Shown here: positions 45,274 through 54,551 of the stretch, one piece after another
Position numbering within the stretch: the first letter of the stretch is position 1
Layout: every line of letters starts with the position of its first letter
NCBI GenBank assembly: GCA_905234195.1
Contig: CAJOFR010000011.1
Location: 22,561 to 86,560, forward strand
Source: an uncultured Selenomonadaceae bacterium
Lineage (GTDB): Bacteria; Bacillota; Negativicutes; Selenomonadales; Selenomonadaceae
Length of the DNA: 64,000 bases
Direction: 5' to 3'
Made by a program: the position numbers and the translations under genes
Notes under the pieces: model-generated
The model's database searches: none
What the model saw: the letters and a program-made list of their open reading frames with translations, nothing else
Told to the model about the DNA's origin: nothing

Positions 45274-46014
45274 ATGAAAATTTTATTGACTAACGACGAC
45301 GGAATTAACGGCGCGGGGATTTGGGCAATGGCGCGCGCTTTGTATGCAAGAAAAAATTTTGAAATTGCGGTTGCGGCTCCAATGAATCAACAGAGCGGTA
45401 TGGCTCACGCGATGACTTTCGGGAGAAAAATAGAATATCGGCGTGTCGAAAATCCTGACTTTGAAGTTTGGGCAGTCGACGGCACACCAACTGATTGCGT
45501 TAAATTTTACCTTGACGCGCTTGACGAAGATAAAAAAATCTGCGCGGTTATTTCCGGGATAAACGACGGCGCAAATTTGGCGACGGACGTTTTATATTCG
45601 GGGACTATCGGCGGGGCGTTGGAAGGTTATCTGCACGAAATTCCCGCGCTTGCAATTTCCCTTGACGTAAAATCCGAAATTACCGTCGACGAAGCCGCTG
45701 AAACTGCCGTGAAATATTTTGAAGAACAACTTGCGCTCGGAGATTTATTTTTCCATAACATAAACTTCCCGAAAAAATTTCGTACGAATCACCCCGAATT
45801 TAAATTTGCGCGTCTCGGTCGTCGTGACTACATTAACGCTTTTGAGTTGCAGGAAATTAACGGGAAAAAATTTTTCGAGGTGCGCGGGAAAATTTTCGAC
45901 AAGGACCGCGAAGAGGACACGGATATTTTTGCCGTCAATCAAGGTTTTATTTCGGTGACGCCTTTGCACTTAGACGTTGCTCACCACGAAAAAATTACAA
46001 TCGGCAGGCGATAA
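45274..46014 (+). CDS. surE: 5'/3'-nucleotidase SurE
   Basis: 246 residues. A metal-dependent nucleoside monophosphatase. ILLTNDDGINGAG (metal DD), the Asn of NQQSGMAHAMTF and GTPTDCVKF, then SGINDGANL are the family motifs in order. ATG at 45274 is behind TGGAGGT. The wzm start lies two bases past its stop, so the genes are coupled. Confidence 0.95.
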   Translation: MKILLTNDDGINGAGIWAMARALYARKNFEIAVAAPMNQQSGMAHAMTFGRKIEYRRVENPDFEVWAVDGTPTDCVKFYLDALDEDKKICAVISGINDGANLATDVLYSGTIGGALEGYLHEIPALAISLDVKSEITVDEAAETAVKYFEEQLALGDLFFHNINFPKKFRTNHPEFKFARLGRRDYINAFELQEINGKKFFEVRGKIFDKDREEDTDIFAVNQGFISVTPLHLDVAHHEKITIGRR

Positions 46015-46015
46015 A

Positions 46016-46828
46016 ATGTTCCGCTACATAAGAGCACTTATAAACCTGGTGCTCGACATTTTCAGAAACAGACAAATGCTTTGGCAAATGACCAAACGCG
46101 ATTTCCGGCAACGCTATCTCGGCTCGTACTTGGGAATTTTGTGGGCGTTCATTCAGCCGACGATAACCGTGCTGATTTTTTGGTTCGTGTTTGAAGTCGG
46201 GTTCAAGTCCGCGCCGGTCGAAAACTTCCCTTTCATTTTGTGGCTTGTCTGCGGAATGTTCCCGTGGTTTTTTTTGAGTGACAGCATTGCAAGTTCGACG
46301 ACTTCGATAATTGAAAGCAGTTTCCTTGTTAAAAAAATTGTCTTCCGCGTCGAACTTTTACCGATTGTAAAAATAATGTCTGCGCTCGTCGTGCACATAT
46401 TCTTCGTGGCGGTTTTGTTCGCGATGTTCGCGATCTACGGCTACCCAATTTCTATTTACAACTTGCAAATAATTTATTACTTCTTCGCGATGATTTGTTT
46501 ATCGCTGGGGATTTCGTGGCTGACAAGTTCGCTGACGGTCTTCCTAAAGGACGTCGGGCAGTTCGTGGCGATGATGATTCAGTTTGGATTTTGGGCGACG
46601 CCGATTTTTTGGAATTTAAAAATGGTGCCGGAAGAATTTCAAGACGTTATAAAATTAAATCCGGCTTATTATCTCGTCGAAGGTTATCGCCAAAGTTTTA
46701 TTTACTTCGAGTGGTTTTGGGATCACCAATATTTGACGGCGTACTTTTGGATTTTTACGGCGGCGGTAATGTTTTTGGGCGCGTTGTGTTTTAAAAAGTT
46801 GCGTCCGCATTTTGCTGACGTCTTGTAA
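46016..46828 (+). CDS. ABC-2 polysaccharide exporter permease (Wzm/TagG-like)
   Basis: 270 residues, about six membrane helices. The N-terminal MLWQMTKRDFRQRYLGSYLG and the following LGILWAFIQPTITVLIFWFVF are typical of Wzm/TagG/RfbA permeases for O-antigen or teichoic-acid-like polymers. It would pair with the ATPase 200 bases downstream. ATG at 46016 directly follows the surE stop. Confidence 0.9.
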   Translation: MFRYIRALINLVLDIFRNRQMLWQMTKRDFRQRYLGSYLGILWAFIQPTITVLIFWFVFEVGFKSAPVENFPFILWLVCGMFPWFFLSDSIASSTTSIIESSFLVKKIVFRVELLPIVKIMSALVVHIFFVAVLFAMFAIYGYPISIYNLQIIYYFFAMICLSLGISWLTSSLTVFLKDVGQFVAMMIQFGFWATPIFWNLKMVPEEFQDVIKLNPAYYLVEGYRQSFIYFEWFWDHQYLTAYFWIFTAAVMFLGALCFKKLRPHFADVL

Positions 46829-46900
46829 AATTTTTTCTTCTTTTGGAATTAGCGTCTTCTTTTCTTTCTAAAAATTTTTTTCTTTCTTTAAATCTGGCAT

Positions 46901-46996
46901 CTTCTTTTCTTTTGGCGCAAAAGAAAAGAAGCAAAAGAAAACTGCCCGCAGAGGTCGCATCACGCGACCAAATGCGGGCGGCCGCCCGTCCTTGGG
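46901..46996 (+). repeat. Three-hairpin intergenic element, copy F (terminator stem truncated)
   Basis: The A/T-rich palindrome (46901-46931) and GCCCGCA/TGCGGGC (46944-46950, 46973-46979) are intact, but hairpin 3 stops after GGCCGCCCGTCCTTGGG and lacks its closing arm and T run. It lies between the permease and ATPase genes of one export system. Loss of the terminator stem would allow read-through. Confidence 0.85.
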
Positions 46997-47033
46997 ATTT
47001 TCAAAAATTTTTCAACTTGAAGGAGTTAGGAAA

Positions 47034-48395
47034 TTGAGCGACGTTGCAATTAGGGCTGAAAATTTGTCGAAGGTCTATAAAATTTACGAGAAAGATATTG
47101 ACCGACTGAAGGAAACTTTTCACCCTTTCCACAAAAGATACAGCAGAGATTTTTTTGCGCTACAGAATATCTCCTTCGAGATTGGGCGCGGCGAAAACGT
47201 CGGGCTTGTCGGGAAAAACGGCGCGGGCAAATCGACGCTGCTGAAAATTATCACCGGCGTTTTGACTCCCAGCGGCGGAAATTTGGAGGTGCGCGGCAGA
47301 ATTGCTTCGCTCCTCGAACTCGGCGCGGGCTTTAATCCCGAAATGACCGGCGTCGAAAATATCTACATGAACGGGCTTTTAATAAATCAGCCCCGCTCGG
47401 AAATGGACAAGAAAATTTATGACATTGTTGCCTTTGCGGATATTGGCGAATTTATAAATCAGCCGGTGAAAACTTATTCATCGGGAATGTTTGCGCGGCT
47501 TGCCTTCGCCGTGAATGCTTTTGTCGAGCCTGATATTTTGATTGTCGACGAGGCGTTGAGTGTCGGCGACGCTTTTTTTCAGAGCAAGTGCATGGACAAA
47601 ATGCGGAAGATGATTGACGGCGGCGTCACCGTGCTTTTCGTCAGCCATGATACTTTTGCCGTGAAAAATCTTTGTCAGCGGGCTTTTTGGCTGGAGTCCG
47701 GAAAAATTATTATGGACGGCTCGTCTAAAGATGTTATCGAATCTTATCGCCGTTCGATTGTCGAGGCGCAGCGCGGCGACCAAAATGATCAGACGCGGGC
47801 TTTGATTGAATCTGCGCGAGAAAGTCAAGAAAATAATTCTGCGGAGGATTTTGACTTGCCGATAAAAAATCTGGAACTGAATCGCGAAATTTTTTTGAAG
47901 AACGCCGAATATCAGCGCATTCAAGACGGGCGCGCGAGCTTTGAAAATATTCAGCTGTTGAATCCGGAAGGCGAGCCGGTCACTGAAATTATTTTTGAGC
48001 AGGAAGTTATTTTGCGCATGGTCGTAAAATTTCACGCTGATATAGATTGTTTGGGCATGGGCTATCACATTCGCAATTCGACGGGCATTGATTTGATTTA
48101 CACTGATTCACGATTCAACAAGACGAAGGCGATTTTTGATGCGAAGCGCGGCGAAATTTACGTTATCGATTGGAAATTCAAGGCGGCACTTCGGCAGGAG
48201 CTGTACGACATTGCTTGCGTTATCTCGACGCCCGCCGACGTCAACTTGAATACTTCCAACCTGTGCGATTTTATTCCGTGCGCCCTGCAGTTCGCGGTCG
48301 TCAGCCCCAATCCTTACCAGACACTTGTCGGCGGCTACGTCCATTGGCATAACGATTTAAAGGTCACGAAAATTACGAAGGAGCTTGCAAAATGA
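47034..48395 (+). CDS. Polysaccharide export ATPase with Wzt-type C-terminal domain
   Basis: 453 residues. ATPase domain 1 to about 245: Walker A GLVGKNGAGKSTLL, signature YSSGMFARLAFAV, Walker B ILIVDEALSVGDAFFQ. After a linker, residues about 300-450 form a beta-sandwich domain (FENIQLLNPEGEPVTEIIFEQ and IDLIYTDSRFN) like the Wzt domain that reads the end of the glycan. The start is TTG behind AAGGAG. The 3' end overlaps the next gene by four bases. Confidence 0.93.
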   Translation: MSDVAIRAENLSKVYKIYEKDIDRLKETFHPFHKRYSRDFFALQNISFEIGRGENVGLVGKNGAGKSTLLKIITGVLTPSGGNLEVRGRIASLLELGAGFNPEMTGVENIYMNGLLINQPRSEMDKKIYDIVAFADIGEFINQPVKTYSSGMFARLAFAVNAFVEPDILIVDEALSVGDAFFQSKCMDKMRKMIDGGVTVLFVSHDTFAVKNLCQRAFWLESGKIIMDGSSKDVIESYRRSIVEAQRGDQNDQTRALIESARESQENNSAEDFDLPIKNLELNREIFLKNAEYQRIQDGRASFENIQLLNPEGEPVTEIIFEQEVILRMVVKFHADIDCLGMGYHIRNSTGIDLIYTDSRFNKTKAIFDAKRGEIYVIDWKFKAALRQELYDIACVISTPADVNLNTSNLCDFIPCALQFAVVSPNPYQTLVGGYVHWHNDLKVTKITKELAK

Positions 48396-48997
48396 AAACC
48401 GAGTTGCCATTTTTTAAAGTTGGAGAATCTTTTGGCGGGCAACAGTATTGGATGCCGGAATTTATAATGCGCTTGGGAGGGTGCGCCGCGATTTCCGCCT
48501 GTGACTGCGCAATTTATTTGCGGCTGTACAAAAATTTTCAGAGGCTGTCTCCTTTCGACGAGAAAAATATTTCCCGCGAAGACTACATAAATTTTGTGGA
48601 GGAGATGAAACCGTACTTGCACCCGCGCTGGATGGGCGTCAACACCCTGCAACTTTATATTGACGGCTTTGAAAAATTTTTGCGGGCGCGCGGCGAAAAA
48701 AATTTGCGGCTGTCGTCGTGGTTCGGCGAATATGATTCTGAATCGACGCGCTTAATTTTGAAATACCAAATCGACAACGGCTACCCTTTACCCTGCTTGA
48801 TGTTGCACCACAAAAATCCCACGCTGAAAAAATACGAATGGCATTGGTTTTTGCTCACCGGCTACGATTTTTCCGGCGAAGATTGGCGCGTGAAAGTTGT
48901 CAGCTACGGTGTCGAACGTTGGTTTGATTTTAATTTGTTTTGGGACACTGGTTTTTCAGAGAAAGGCGGGTTGATTATTTTAGAGACTGGGGATTAG
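48392..48997 (+). CDS. C39/papain-like putative cysteine peptidase, uncharacterised
   Basis: 201 residues. MRLGGCAAISACDCAIYL places Cys31 at the head of a helix, and His151 lies in EWHWFLLTGYD, the Cys/His pattern of papain-like C39-type domains. Also PYLHPRWMGVNTLQLYIDGF. No signal peptide. Its ATGA overlap with the Wzt-like ATPase suggests linked expression. Similar single-domain proteins exist in Firmicutes, but no activity is known to me. Confidence 0.6.
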   Translation: MKTELPFFKVGESFGGQQYWMPEFIMRLGGCAAISACDCAIYLRLYKNFQRLSPFDEKNISREDYINFVEEMKPYLHPRWMGVNTLQLYIDGFEKFLRARGEKNLRLSSWFGEYDSESTRLILKYQIDNGYPLPCLMLHHKNPTLKKYEWHWFLLTGYDFSGEDWRVKVVSYGVERWFDFNLFWDTGFSEKGGLIILETGD

Positions 48998-49106
48998 AGT
49001 TTAAGGAGTAGGGTTTGAATATAAATTTTCCGCCACCAAAAAAAATTATTGAAAAGAAAAAACGAACGTGCTATACTTTCGCCGATTGGAAGAAGGTGAA
49101 AAAAAT

Positions 49107-49982
49107 ATGAGTGACTTAAAAAAAATCGGGTTCGTCGGCACCGGAATAATGGGCGCGGCTATGGCGGGGCACTTGTTGGACGCGGGCTTTGAAGTCAGCG
49201 TTTACAATCGGACGAAGTCTAAGGCGCAGGCTCTGATAGATCGCGGTGCGCGTTGGTGCGAAACTGCCGGCGAGTGCGCGAAAAATCAGGACGTTGTTAT
49301 TACTATTGTCGGCTACCCGAAAGATGTTGAGCAAGTTTATTTTTCGGAAGGCGGGATAATCGATTCTGCGAAGGCGGGCGCGTATCTCGTCGATATGACA
49401 ACTTCTTCGCCGGTGCTTGCCGAAAAAATTTTCGCCGCCGCGCAGAAAAAAAATCTCCACGCGGTTGACGCTCCGGTTACCGGCGGGGATGTGGGCGCGA
49501 AAAATGCGACGCTGACAATTTTGGTCGGCGGGGACGAAAAAGATTTTGCGGCGTTGAAGCCGGTCTTTGAGGTCATCGGAAAAAATATCGTCTACGAAGG
49601 AACGGCGGGCGCGGGTCAAAAAACTAAGGCGTGCAACCAAATTGCTATCGCGGGGGCTCTTGCCGGAGTGTGTGAGGCTTTTGCTTACGCGAAGGCGTCG
49701 GGGCTGGACGTCGAAAAAGTTTATTCGGCTATTTCGACGGGCGCGGCGGGCAGTGTGCAAATGACGGGCGTCGCTCGTAAAGGTCTTGACGGCGATTTTA
49801 ATCCGGGATTCATGCTGAAACATTTCGCGAAGGATTTGGCTATCGGGCTGGAAACTTCTACGGCTTACGGTCAAGCTCTGCCGATTTTGGCGACGGTTCT
49901 GCACGAAGTTCGCAAGATGGAAGAATCGGGCAGCGGCTCTGAGGGAACTCAAGCCCTGCTGAAATATTACAACGTCATTTAA
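49107..49982 (+). CDS. 3-hydroxyisobutyrate dehydrogenase-family oxidoreductase
   Basis: 291 residues. Beta-hydroxyacid dehydrogenase fold: [20 protein letters not shown] (nucleotide loop), NRTKSKA (Arg after the second strand points to NADP), [16 protein letters not shown] (substrate site), and Lys174 in [11 protein letters not shown] (catalytic). It could be tartronate-semialdehyde reductase or 3-hydroxyisobutyrate dehydrogenase; the substrate cannot be set. ATG at 49107 follows GAAGAAGGTG. 20 bases before mscL. Confidence 0.92.
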   Translation: MSDLKKIGFVGTGIMGAAMAGHLLDAGFEVSVYNRTKSKAQALIDRGARWCETAGECAKNQDVVITIVGYPKDVEQVYFSEGGIIDSAKAGAYLVDMTTSSPVLAEKIFAAAQKKNLHAVDAPVTGGDVGAKNATLTILVGGDEKDFAALKPVFEVIGKNIVYEGTAGAGQKTKACNQIAIAGALAGVCEAFAYAKASGLDVEKVYSAISTGAAGSVQMTGVARKGLDGDFNPGFMLKHFAKDLAIGLETSTAYGQALPILATVLHEVRKMEESGSGSEGTQALLKYYNVI

Positions 49983-50001
49983 ATTTTTGGGAGGGATAAT
50001 T

Positions 50002-50436
50002 TTGATTGACGAGTTTAAAAAATTTATAATGCGCGGCAACGTCGTCGATATGGCGACGGGTGTCATTATCGGCGCGGCGTTCGGGAAAATTGTTTCGTCG
50101 TTCACTGCGGATATTTTGATGCCGCCGCTCGGACTTTTGCTCGGCAAGGTTGACTTTTCAAATTTGTACATTAATCTTTCCGGCGTCGAATATGAATCGA
50201 TTGCTGCGGCGAAGGAGGCGGGCGCGCCCGTCATTGCTTACGGCATGTTTTTGAATACGTGTTTGGACTTTTTGATTATGGCGACGGCGATTTTTATTTT
50301 GATTAAGCAGGTGAATCGCCTCATGCCGAAAGCTCCCCCGCCAAAAGCTCCCCGTGTTTGCCCTTATTGCAAGGAAGTTGTTGCCGACGACGCGGTAAAG
50401 TGTTCGCATTGCGCGTCTGACATTGCAGGAAAATAA
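50002..50436 (+). CDS. mscL: Large-conductance mechanosensitive channel with zinc-ribbon tail
   Basis: 144 residues. [25 protein letters not shown] is split here as [15 protein letters not shown] and [10 protein letters not shown], the MscL first helix; the second helix is [18 protein letters not shown]. It opens under membrane tension to release solutes. After a Pro-rich linker the C-terminus is [18 protein letters not shown], a zinc ribbon in place of the usual helical bundle. The start is TTG at 50002 behind GGGAGGG. Confidence 0.94.
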   Translation: MIDEFKKFIMRGNVVDMATGVIIGAAFGKIVSSFTADILMPPLGLLLGKVDFSNLYINLSGVEYESIAAAKEAGAPVIAYGMFLNTCLDFLIMATAIFILIKQVNRLMPKAPPPKAPRVCPYCKEVVADDAVKCSHCASDIAGK

Positions 50437-50498
50437 TTTTTTCAAAAATGTTTTTTTGGATCTTCTTTCTCTTTTCAGAAAAAAGAAAGAAACAAAGA

Positions 50499-50532
50499 AA
50501 AAAGGTCGTCATCCGTGACGGTCTTTTTTTTT
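50499..50532 (+). terminator. Terminator after mscL
   Basis: CGTCATCCGTGACG forms a short stem extended by GGT/GTC, followed by nine T. The bases before it (AGAAAAAAGAAAG) resemble a decayed A/T-rich arm of the three-hairpin element. Confidence 0.7.
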
Positions 50533-50567
50533 ACAGGTCATTAAAAATTTTTTGAGAGATTTACTTG

Positions 50568-50597
50568 TTGCAAAGGAAGTACAATCGCTGATATAAT
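50568..50597 (+). promoter_or_regulatory. Promoter of the large zinc-ribbon/Fn3 gene operon
   Basis: TTGCAA (50568-50573), 18 bases, TATAAT (50592-50597), about 37 bases before the TTG start. Confidence 0.55.
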
Positions 50598-50633
50598 GCA
50601 ATGCAGATTGAAAATTTTTCAGGGGGGAATTTT

Positions 50634-53600
50634 TTGAACCAAAAAAATGTTTTTGAGATGCTCGGCTTGGAATTTGATCCTCCCGACAGTTTGAAAAAAA
50701 TTCAGGCGGCTCACGTCGATTGGAAAAAACGCTTGACCGCCGAACAAAATACCACAGTCGACAGCGCGCGCCTTGCCGTCATAAAATCTGAACTGGAAAT
50801 GGATAATTATATCACGCAGGTTATCGAAAATCCGCGCCTTCGTCAACGCGAGGCAGAATCCCTCAAGCAAACTCGTATCGAACAACTGCGCGGATACATT
50901 GACCTTTTGCGCGGAGAAAATCCCGGCACGCTCCAAGTCAATCATTCACAAATTAAACAGCTTAAGGAAAAACTCAAGCTAAGCCCCGCGACGATTGAGG
51001 CGACGTACAAGGAACAGGGCTTCGAGATAAAAAAGGAGCGTACTAATAAATCCGTCGTCGAGGTGCTGAATAATTTTTTCATTTCTGATTCTGTAATGGA
51101 CGAACTGCGAAAAAATTTTGCGGACTTCCAAAAAGTTCCCGACGAAAAAAATTATCCCTGGTCCGCGAATGTTCACAACTTTTACGAGCTGGCGTATTAT
51201 CTCGAAAATCAAACGGAACCTTCGGCGGATTTTTACAGGCGGCGCGACTGCGAAGAACTGTGCAGAATTTTTAACGAAGAGGCGAAAAAAGTTTCCGCGC
51301 CCATTACCGCGTGGCAGTCTATCAAGGCTCTTTTGAATCTTGCACAGACACAAATTTTTAATTCCGATGCAAATCGATTCAAGTACGATCATTCGCTGAA
51401 GGTCGAAGGGCTGAAAGATTTTTTCGCGAAAATCAAGACCGCCCCCGAAATTTTTAAGCGCGACAAATTTTTTGCCGACAACTGCATAACTCGAATCCGC
51501 CAAACTTTTCCTAACCTGCTTAATTACGAATTGAGTGCCGCGCTCTACAACAAAGCCGCCGGGCTTCTAAAAAATCCTTACGAGTCTACAAATAACGCGA
51601 TTGAAAATTTTTTCTGCATGACCTGCGCGAATTGCGGAGCGATTGAAAATTTCCGGACGCGCGAAGAGGCGGAGAACGCGGCGTGCAAAATCTGCGGCAC
51701 AAAATTTTTTGACGATTGTCCGAAGTGCGGCAAAAAAATTCCCGCCAACGTCGACCATTGTCCCAGCTGTGAATTTTCTTTGAGTGAATTGCGGCGTTGT
51801 GATTACTATATCGCTTATGCGAACTCGATGTTGGATTTAATTGAGCGCGGCGCAAAATCTCTTGACGACGACGTTAAAAATGTCATGGCGGAAGTTATAA
51901 AGACTATCGCGAAAATTAAACTCGTCCGTCCCGAATCTCCCGACGCCGCAAAAATTGAGTGGCGCATTAACAAAATTAATTCGGAGTTCAGAAAACGCGA
52001 AGACATTCAGCGCGCCGAAACGAAGATGCCCGGGCTTGGTATGAGCCCCGAAAGAGCCGTTGCCGCTTGCCTGGAAATTTTGCGCATGATTCCTGACTAC
52101 AAGCCCGCGCAAGAAAGATTGAGGATTATCAAGCCGAAAAAGCCGCTGAAAGTTGGAGCGACTGTCAAGGGGAATGTCCTGCAAAATCCTTCGGGCGCGG
52201 CGATTCTCAAAAAAATTTCCGTCAACGCGAAATCAACGGGTGCGGCGACGACGGCTTTTAATTTTACTTTTATGGTGAGTTGGCAGCCGGCGAATGATTT
52301 GGGGATTTTTTACACGGTCGTCCGAAAAATTGACGGCGTCCCGCGAACTTATCACGACGGCGAAATTATCGCCGAGAAGACCGACAAGCTTGAGGTCGAA
52401 GACACGAACGTCAAGCCCGGGATTTTATACGGCTACGCGGTTTTCGCTGAAAGGTACGGATCTGTTTCAGAGCCGGCGACGTGCAAAATTGTTCATTACA
52501 GCGACCTTGAGCCGAATAAATTTATCGCGAAGACTGAAAGCGGGCATTGTCGTTTTACGTGGAAACTTCCTGCGGATAATTGTTTGGGCGTGCGGATTTT
52601 ACGGAGTGACAGCGCGGGCAGCAGTGTCGTTGTTGCGGATTGTGTTCAGTCTCCTTTTGTCGACAGGTCCGTTAAAAATCGGATGCAGTATCAATATACT
52701 TTGCAGTGCGTTTATCATTCGGCGGAAGAGACTGTGGCGAATCGCGAAAGATTTTTGGCGAAGGCGGGCGACGAAACTTTCAACACGGTTTGGCGGGACA
52801 ATCGGACGAGAAAATATAGTCACGGGTTGACGGTGACTTTGACGCCGGAACTTCCGCCGCGTCTGATTAAAAATTTTTCCTTCGACGTTGTTGACGGGCG
52901 GATTAAATTTTTTTGGCAACCGACCGGAGATTTTGATATTTGGTTCAAAGAAATTCCCGACGACAAAAAAATTTCTGTTGCGTCCGCGAAAAAAATTTTC
53001 GAGCTGAATAAAATCGACGAGCTTTTGGGCAGCGGGCTGGTTTTGAGGCGCGCGAGCAGTTCCGAAAAATTTTGCGAACTCGATATGAGCGAAGAGCTGA
53101 TGAAAATTGCCGTCGTGAGCGCGACAACAAATTTGGGGATTCTCAACGAAATTATTACCGCCGCGAATTTTGAGCCGTGTCGCATTGACGACGCCAAAAC
53201 TAAAATCGAAGGAAATAATTTGAAGCTCGTCCTGAAAACTCTGCCGAAAAATATTTATCGCATTCATTACAAAATTAACACCGAAGATTCCGAAGACCTC
53301 TACTCGACGATTGACGACGCGAAGAATTGGCACATGAACAGGACTTTCGCCGCGCAGTACGCGCAGGACGGATTTATTTTGCAGCCGCATCTGCCGCAGA
53401 AAAAACTTTACGTCACAGTTATTGGCGAATACAAGTTAGAGGACGGCACGGCGATTTTTTCTCCGCCGGATAAATTTATTTTGAATAATCGTCCGAAGTC
53501 TGAAATTTTTTATCGGCTGGAGTGGGGGATGAGCGGGCTTTTCAATAAGAAGGCGCAGGCGAAAAATTGCAAGCTGATTCTGGAAAGTGATGCGGAAACT

Positions 53601-53831
53601 CCGTCTTTGTTTTTGGTTTACGAAAAAAATTCTTCGCAACAACTTTTGCATATGGTTCGCGCTTACGACGATGGTTTTCCGAATCACCGATTGGAAGTTC
53701 TTTTGCCGAATGATATTTGGCAGGACGTTTTGCCGGGCACTTTGGTTAAGCTTGTGACTTCAAAGGACGACGAAAAATTTTTTAATCTGAAGTCTTCAAA
53801 GCCCGAAAGTCTCATTGTCCCTAAGAAGTGA
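50634..53831 (+). CDS. Large protein with J-like start, zinc ribbons and Fn3-like domains; unknown
   Basis: 1065 residues. The start (VFEMLGLEFDPPDSLKKIQ) has the look of a J-domain-type helix region. Residues of about 328-390 hold a run of CxxC pairs (CANCG, CKICG, CPKCG, CPSCE), that is two zinc ribbons. Beta-rich segments resembling fibronectin type III follow at about 540-640 (FMVSWQPANDLGIFYTVVRK), 645-740 (RFTWKLPADNCLGVRILRS) and 760-890 (IKFFWQPTGDFDIWFKE). No signal peptide. TTG at 50634 is behind GGGGGG. I do not recognise a family. First gene of an operon with ybeY and era. Confidence 0.75.
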   Translation: MNQKNVFEMLGLEFDPPDSLKKIQAAHVDWKKRLTAEQNTTVDSARLAVIKSELEMDNYITQVIENPRLRQREAESLKQTRIEQLRGYIDLLRGENPGTLQVNHSQIKQLKEKLKLSPATIEATYKEQGFEIKKERTNKSVVEVLNNFFISDSVMDELRKNFADFQKVPDEKNYPWSANVHNFYELAYYLENQTEPSADFYRRRDCEELCRIFNEEAKKVSAPITAWQSIKALLNLAQTQIFNSDANRFKYDHSLKVEGLKDFFAKIKTAPEIFKRDKFFADNCITRIRQTFPNLLNYELSAALYNKAAGLLKNPYESTNNAIENFFCMTCANCGAIENFRTREEAENAACKICGTKFFDDCPKCGKKIPANVDHCPSCEFSLSELRRCDYYIAYANSMLDLIERGAKSLDDDVKNVMAEVIKTIAKIKLVRPESPDAAKIEWRINKINSEFRKREDIQRAETKMPGLGMSPERAVAACLEILRMIPDYKPAQERLRIIKPKKPLKVGATVKGNVLQNPSGAAILKKISVNAKSTGAATTAFNFTFMVSWQPANDLGIFYTVVRKIDGVPRTYHDGEIIAEKTDKLEVEDTNVKPGILYGYAVFAERYGSVSEPATCKIVHYSDLEPNKFIAKTESGHCRFTWKLPADNCLGVRILRSDSAGSSVVVADCVQSPFVDRSVKNRMQYQYTLQCVYHSAEETVANRERFLAKAGDETFNTVWRDNRTRKYSHGLTVTLTPELPPRLIKNFSFDVVDGRIKFFWQPTGDFDIWFKEIPDDKKISVASAKKIFELNKIDELLGSGLVLRRASSSEKFCELDMSEELMKIAVVSATTNLGILNEIITAANFEPCRIDDAKTKIEGNNLKLVLKTLPKNIYRIHYKINTEDSEDLYSTIDDAKNWHMNRTFAAQYAQDGFILQPHLPQKKLYVTVIGEYKLEDGTAIFSPPDKFILNNRPKSEIFYRLEWGMSGLFNKKAQAKNCKLILESDAETPSLFLVYEKNSSQQLLHMVRAYDDGFPNHRLEVLLPNDIWQDVLPGTLVKLVTSKDDEKFFNLKSSKPESLIVPKK

Positions 53832-53884
53832 TAAGTGGTAAGCGGTAAGAGGCAAGATTCTTTTCCCTTATCCCTTATCCCTAA
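53831..53884. repeat. Purine/pyrimidine hairpin repeat, copy 7
   Basis: AAGTGGTAAGCGGTAAGAGG faces TTCCCTTATCCCTTATCCC with a short loop. It lies between the large protein and the next gene. Confidence 0.5.
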
Positions 53885-53900
53885 AAAGGAGGTGTGGTCG

Positions 53901-54539
53901 TTGTCTGAAAAAGATTATAAGGATATTCTCAAGCCGATTTTTTCTGCAGTAGAAAGACTCGTGCCGACAAACCGTCAGCTGCTGAATTTCGTCAACGAAA
54001 AAGCTATCGGCAAGGATATGAAGCGGTCGATTTACAAGGTGAAATTTTTGGACAAGGCGGAGAAAAGTACAAAGCAACTTTCGGACGTCACGCTAATCGA
54101 ATTCAAAAAGCACCTTAAGGAACGAAAAATCGAGGACGAGGAGGCAGAAATTTTAATAAAGCAGGCGGAAGATATTTTGAACGACGCGCAACAACAGGTT
54201 GAAAAAGTTTATGCCGAAGTCCGCCGCTACATTGTCACCAGCGAACTGCGCGGCGATTGCGTAAAACACAACTTCAGAAAAATTCCTTCGCTAGACGACG
54301 CGAAAAACGAAACTATCTCCAAAGAAATTTTTTCCCTTGCGCTCGCCGAAGTCAACAAGGGCGAAAATCATAACCTGGACGACGTTGAGGAGCAGTTCAA
54401 AAAAATTAACGACATTGCGCTTGCACTCTTCGGGGTTATCGCGGCGACAACGGACAATCACCCGACACCCGAAAAAATTCAGAAGACGCACAAGGAACTG
54501 AAAAAGCAAGTCGGTTTCCTTGAAAGACTTTTTTCTTGA
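53901..54539 (+). CDS. Uncharacterised helical protein
   Basis: 212 residues, highly charged and helical, with a probable coiled coil at about 75-120 (EFKKHLKERKIEDEEAEILI, KQAEDILNDAQQQVEKVY). No Cys-rich motif or membrane segment. The start is TTG behind AAGGAGG, chosen over an upstream ATG lacking a site. Position between the large zinc-ribbon protein and ybeY suggests a partner of the former. I do not recognise the family. Confidence 0.7.
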   Translation: MSEKDYKDILKPIFSAVERLVPTNRQLLNFVNEKAIGKDMKRSIYKVKFLDKAEKSTKQLSDVTLIEFKKHLKERKIEDEEAEILIKQAEDILNDAQQQVEKVYAEVRRYIVTSELRGDCVKHNFRKIPSLDDAKNETISKEIFSLALAEVNKGENHNLDDVEEQFKKINDIALALFGVIAATTDNHPTPEKIQKTHKELKKQVGFLERLFS

Positions 54540-54551
54540 GGCGAAATTTTT

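Noticed and set aside
46843..47037. Short frames across the repeats encoding LAQKKRSKRKLPAEV-type peptides
   Set aside because: The same peptide arises at several repeat copies because the DNA is repeated; sequence changes between copies preserve stems and not codons.
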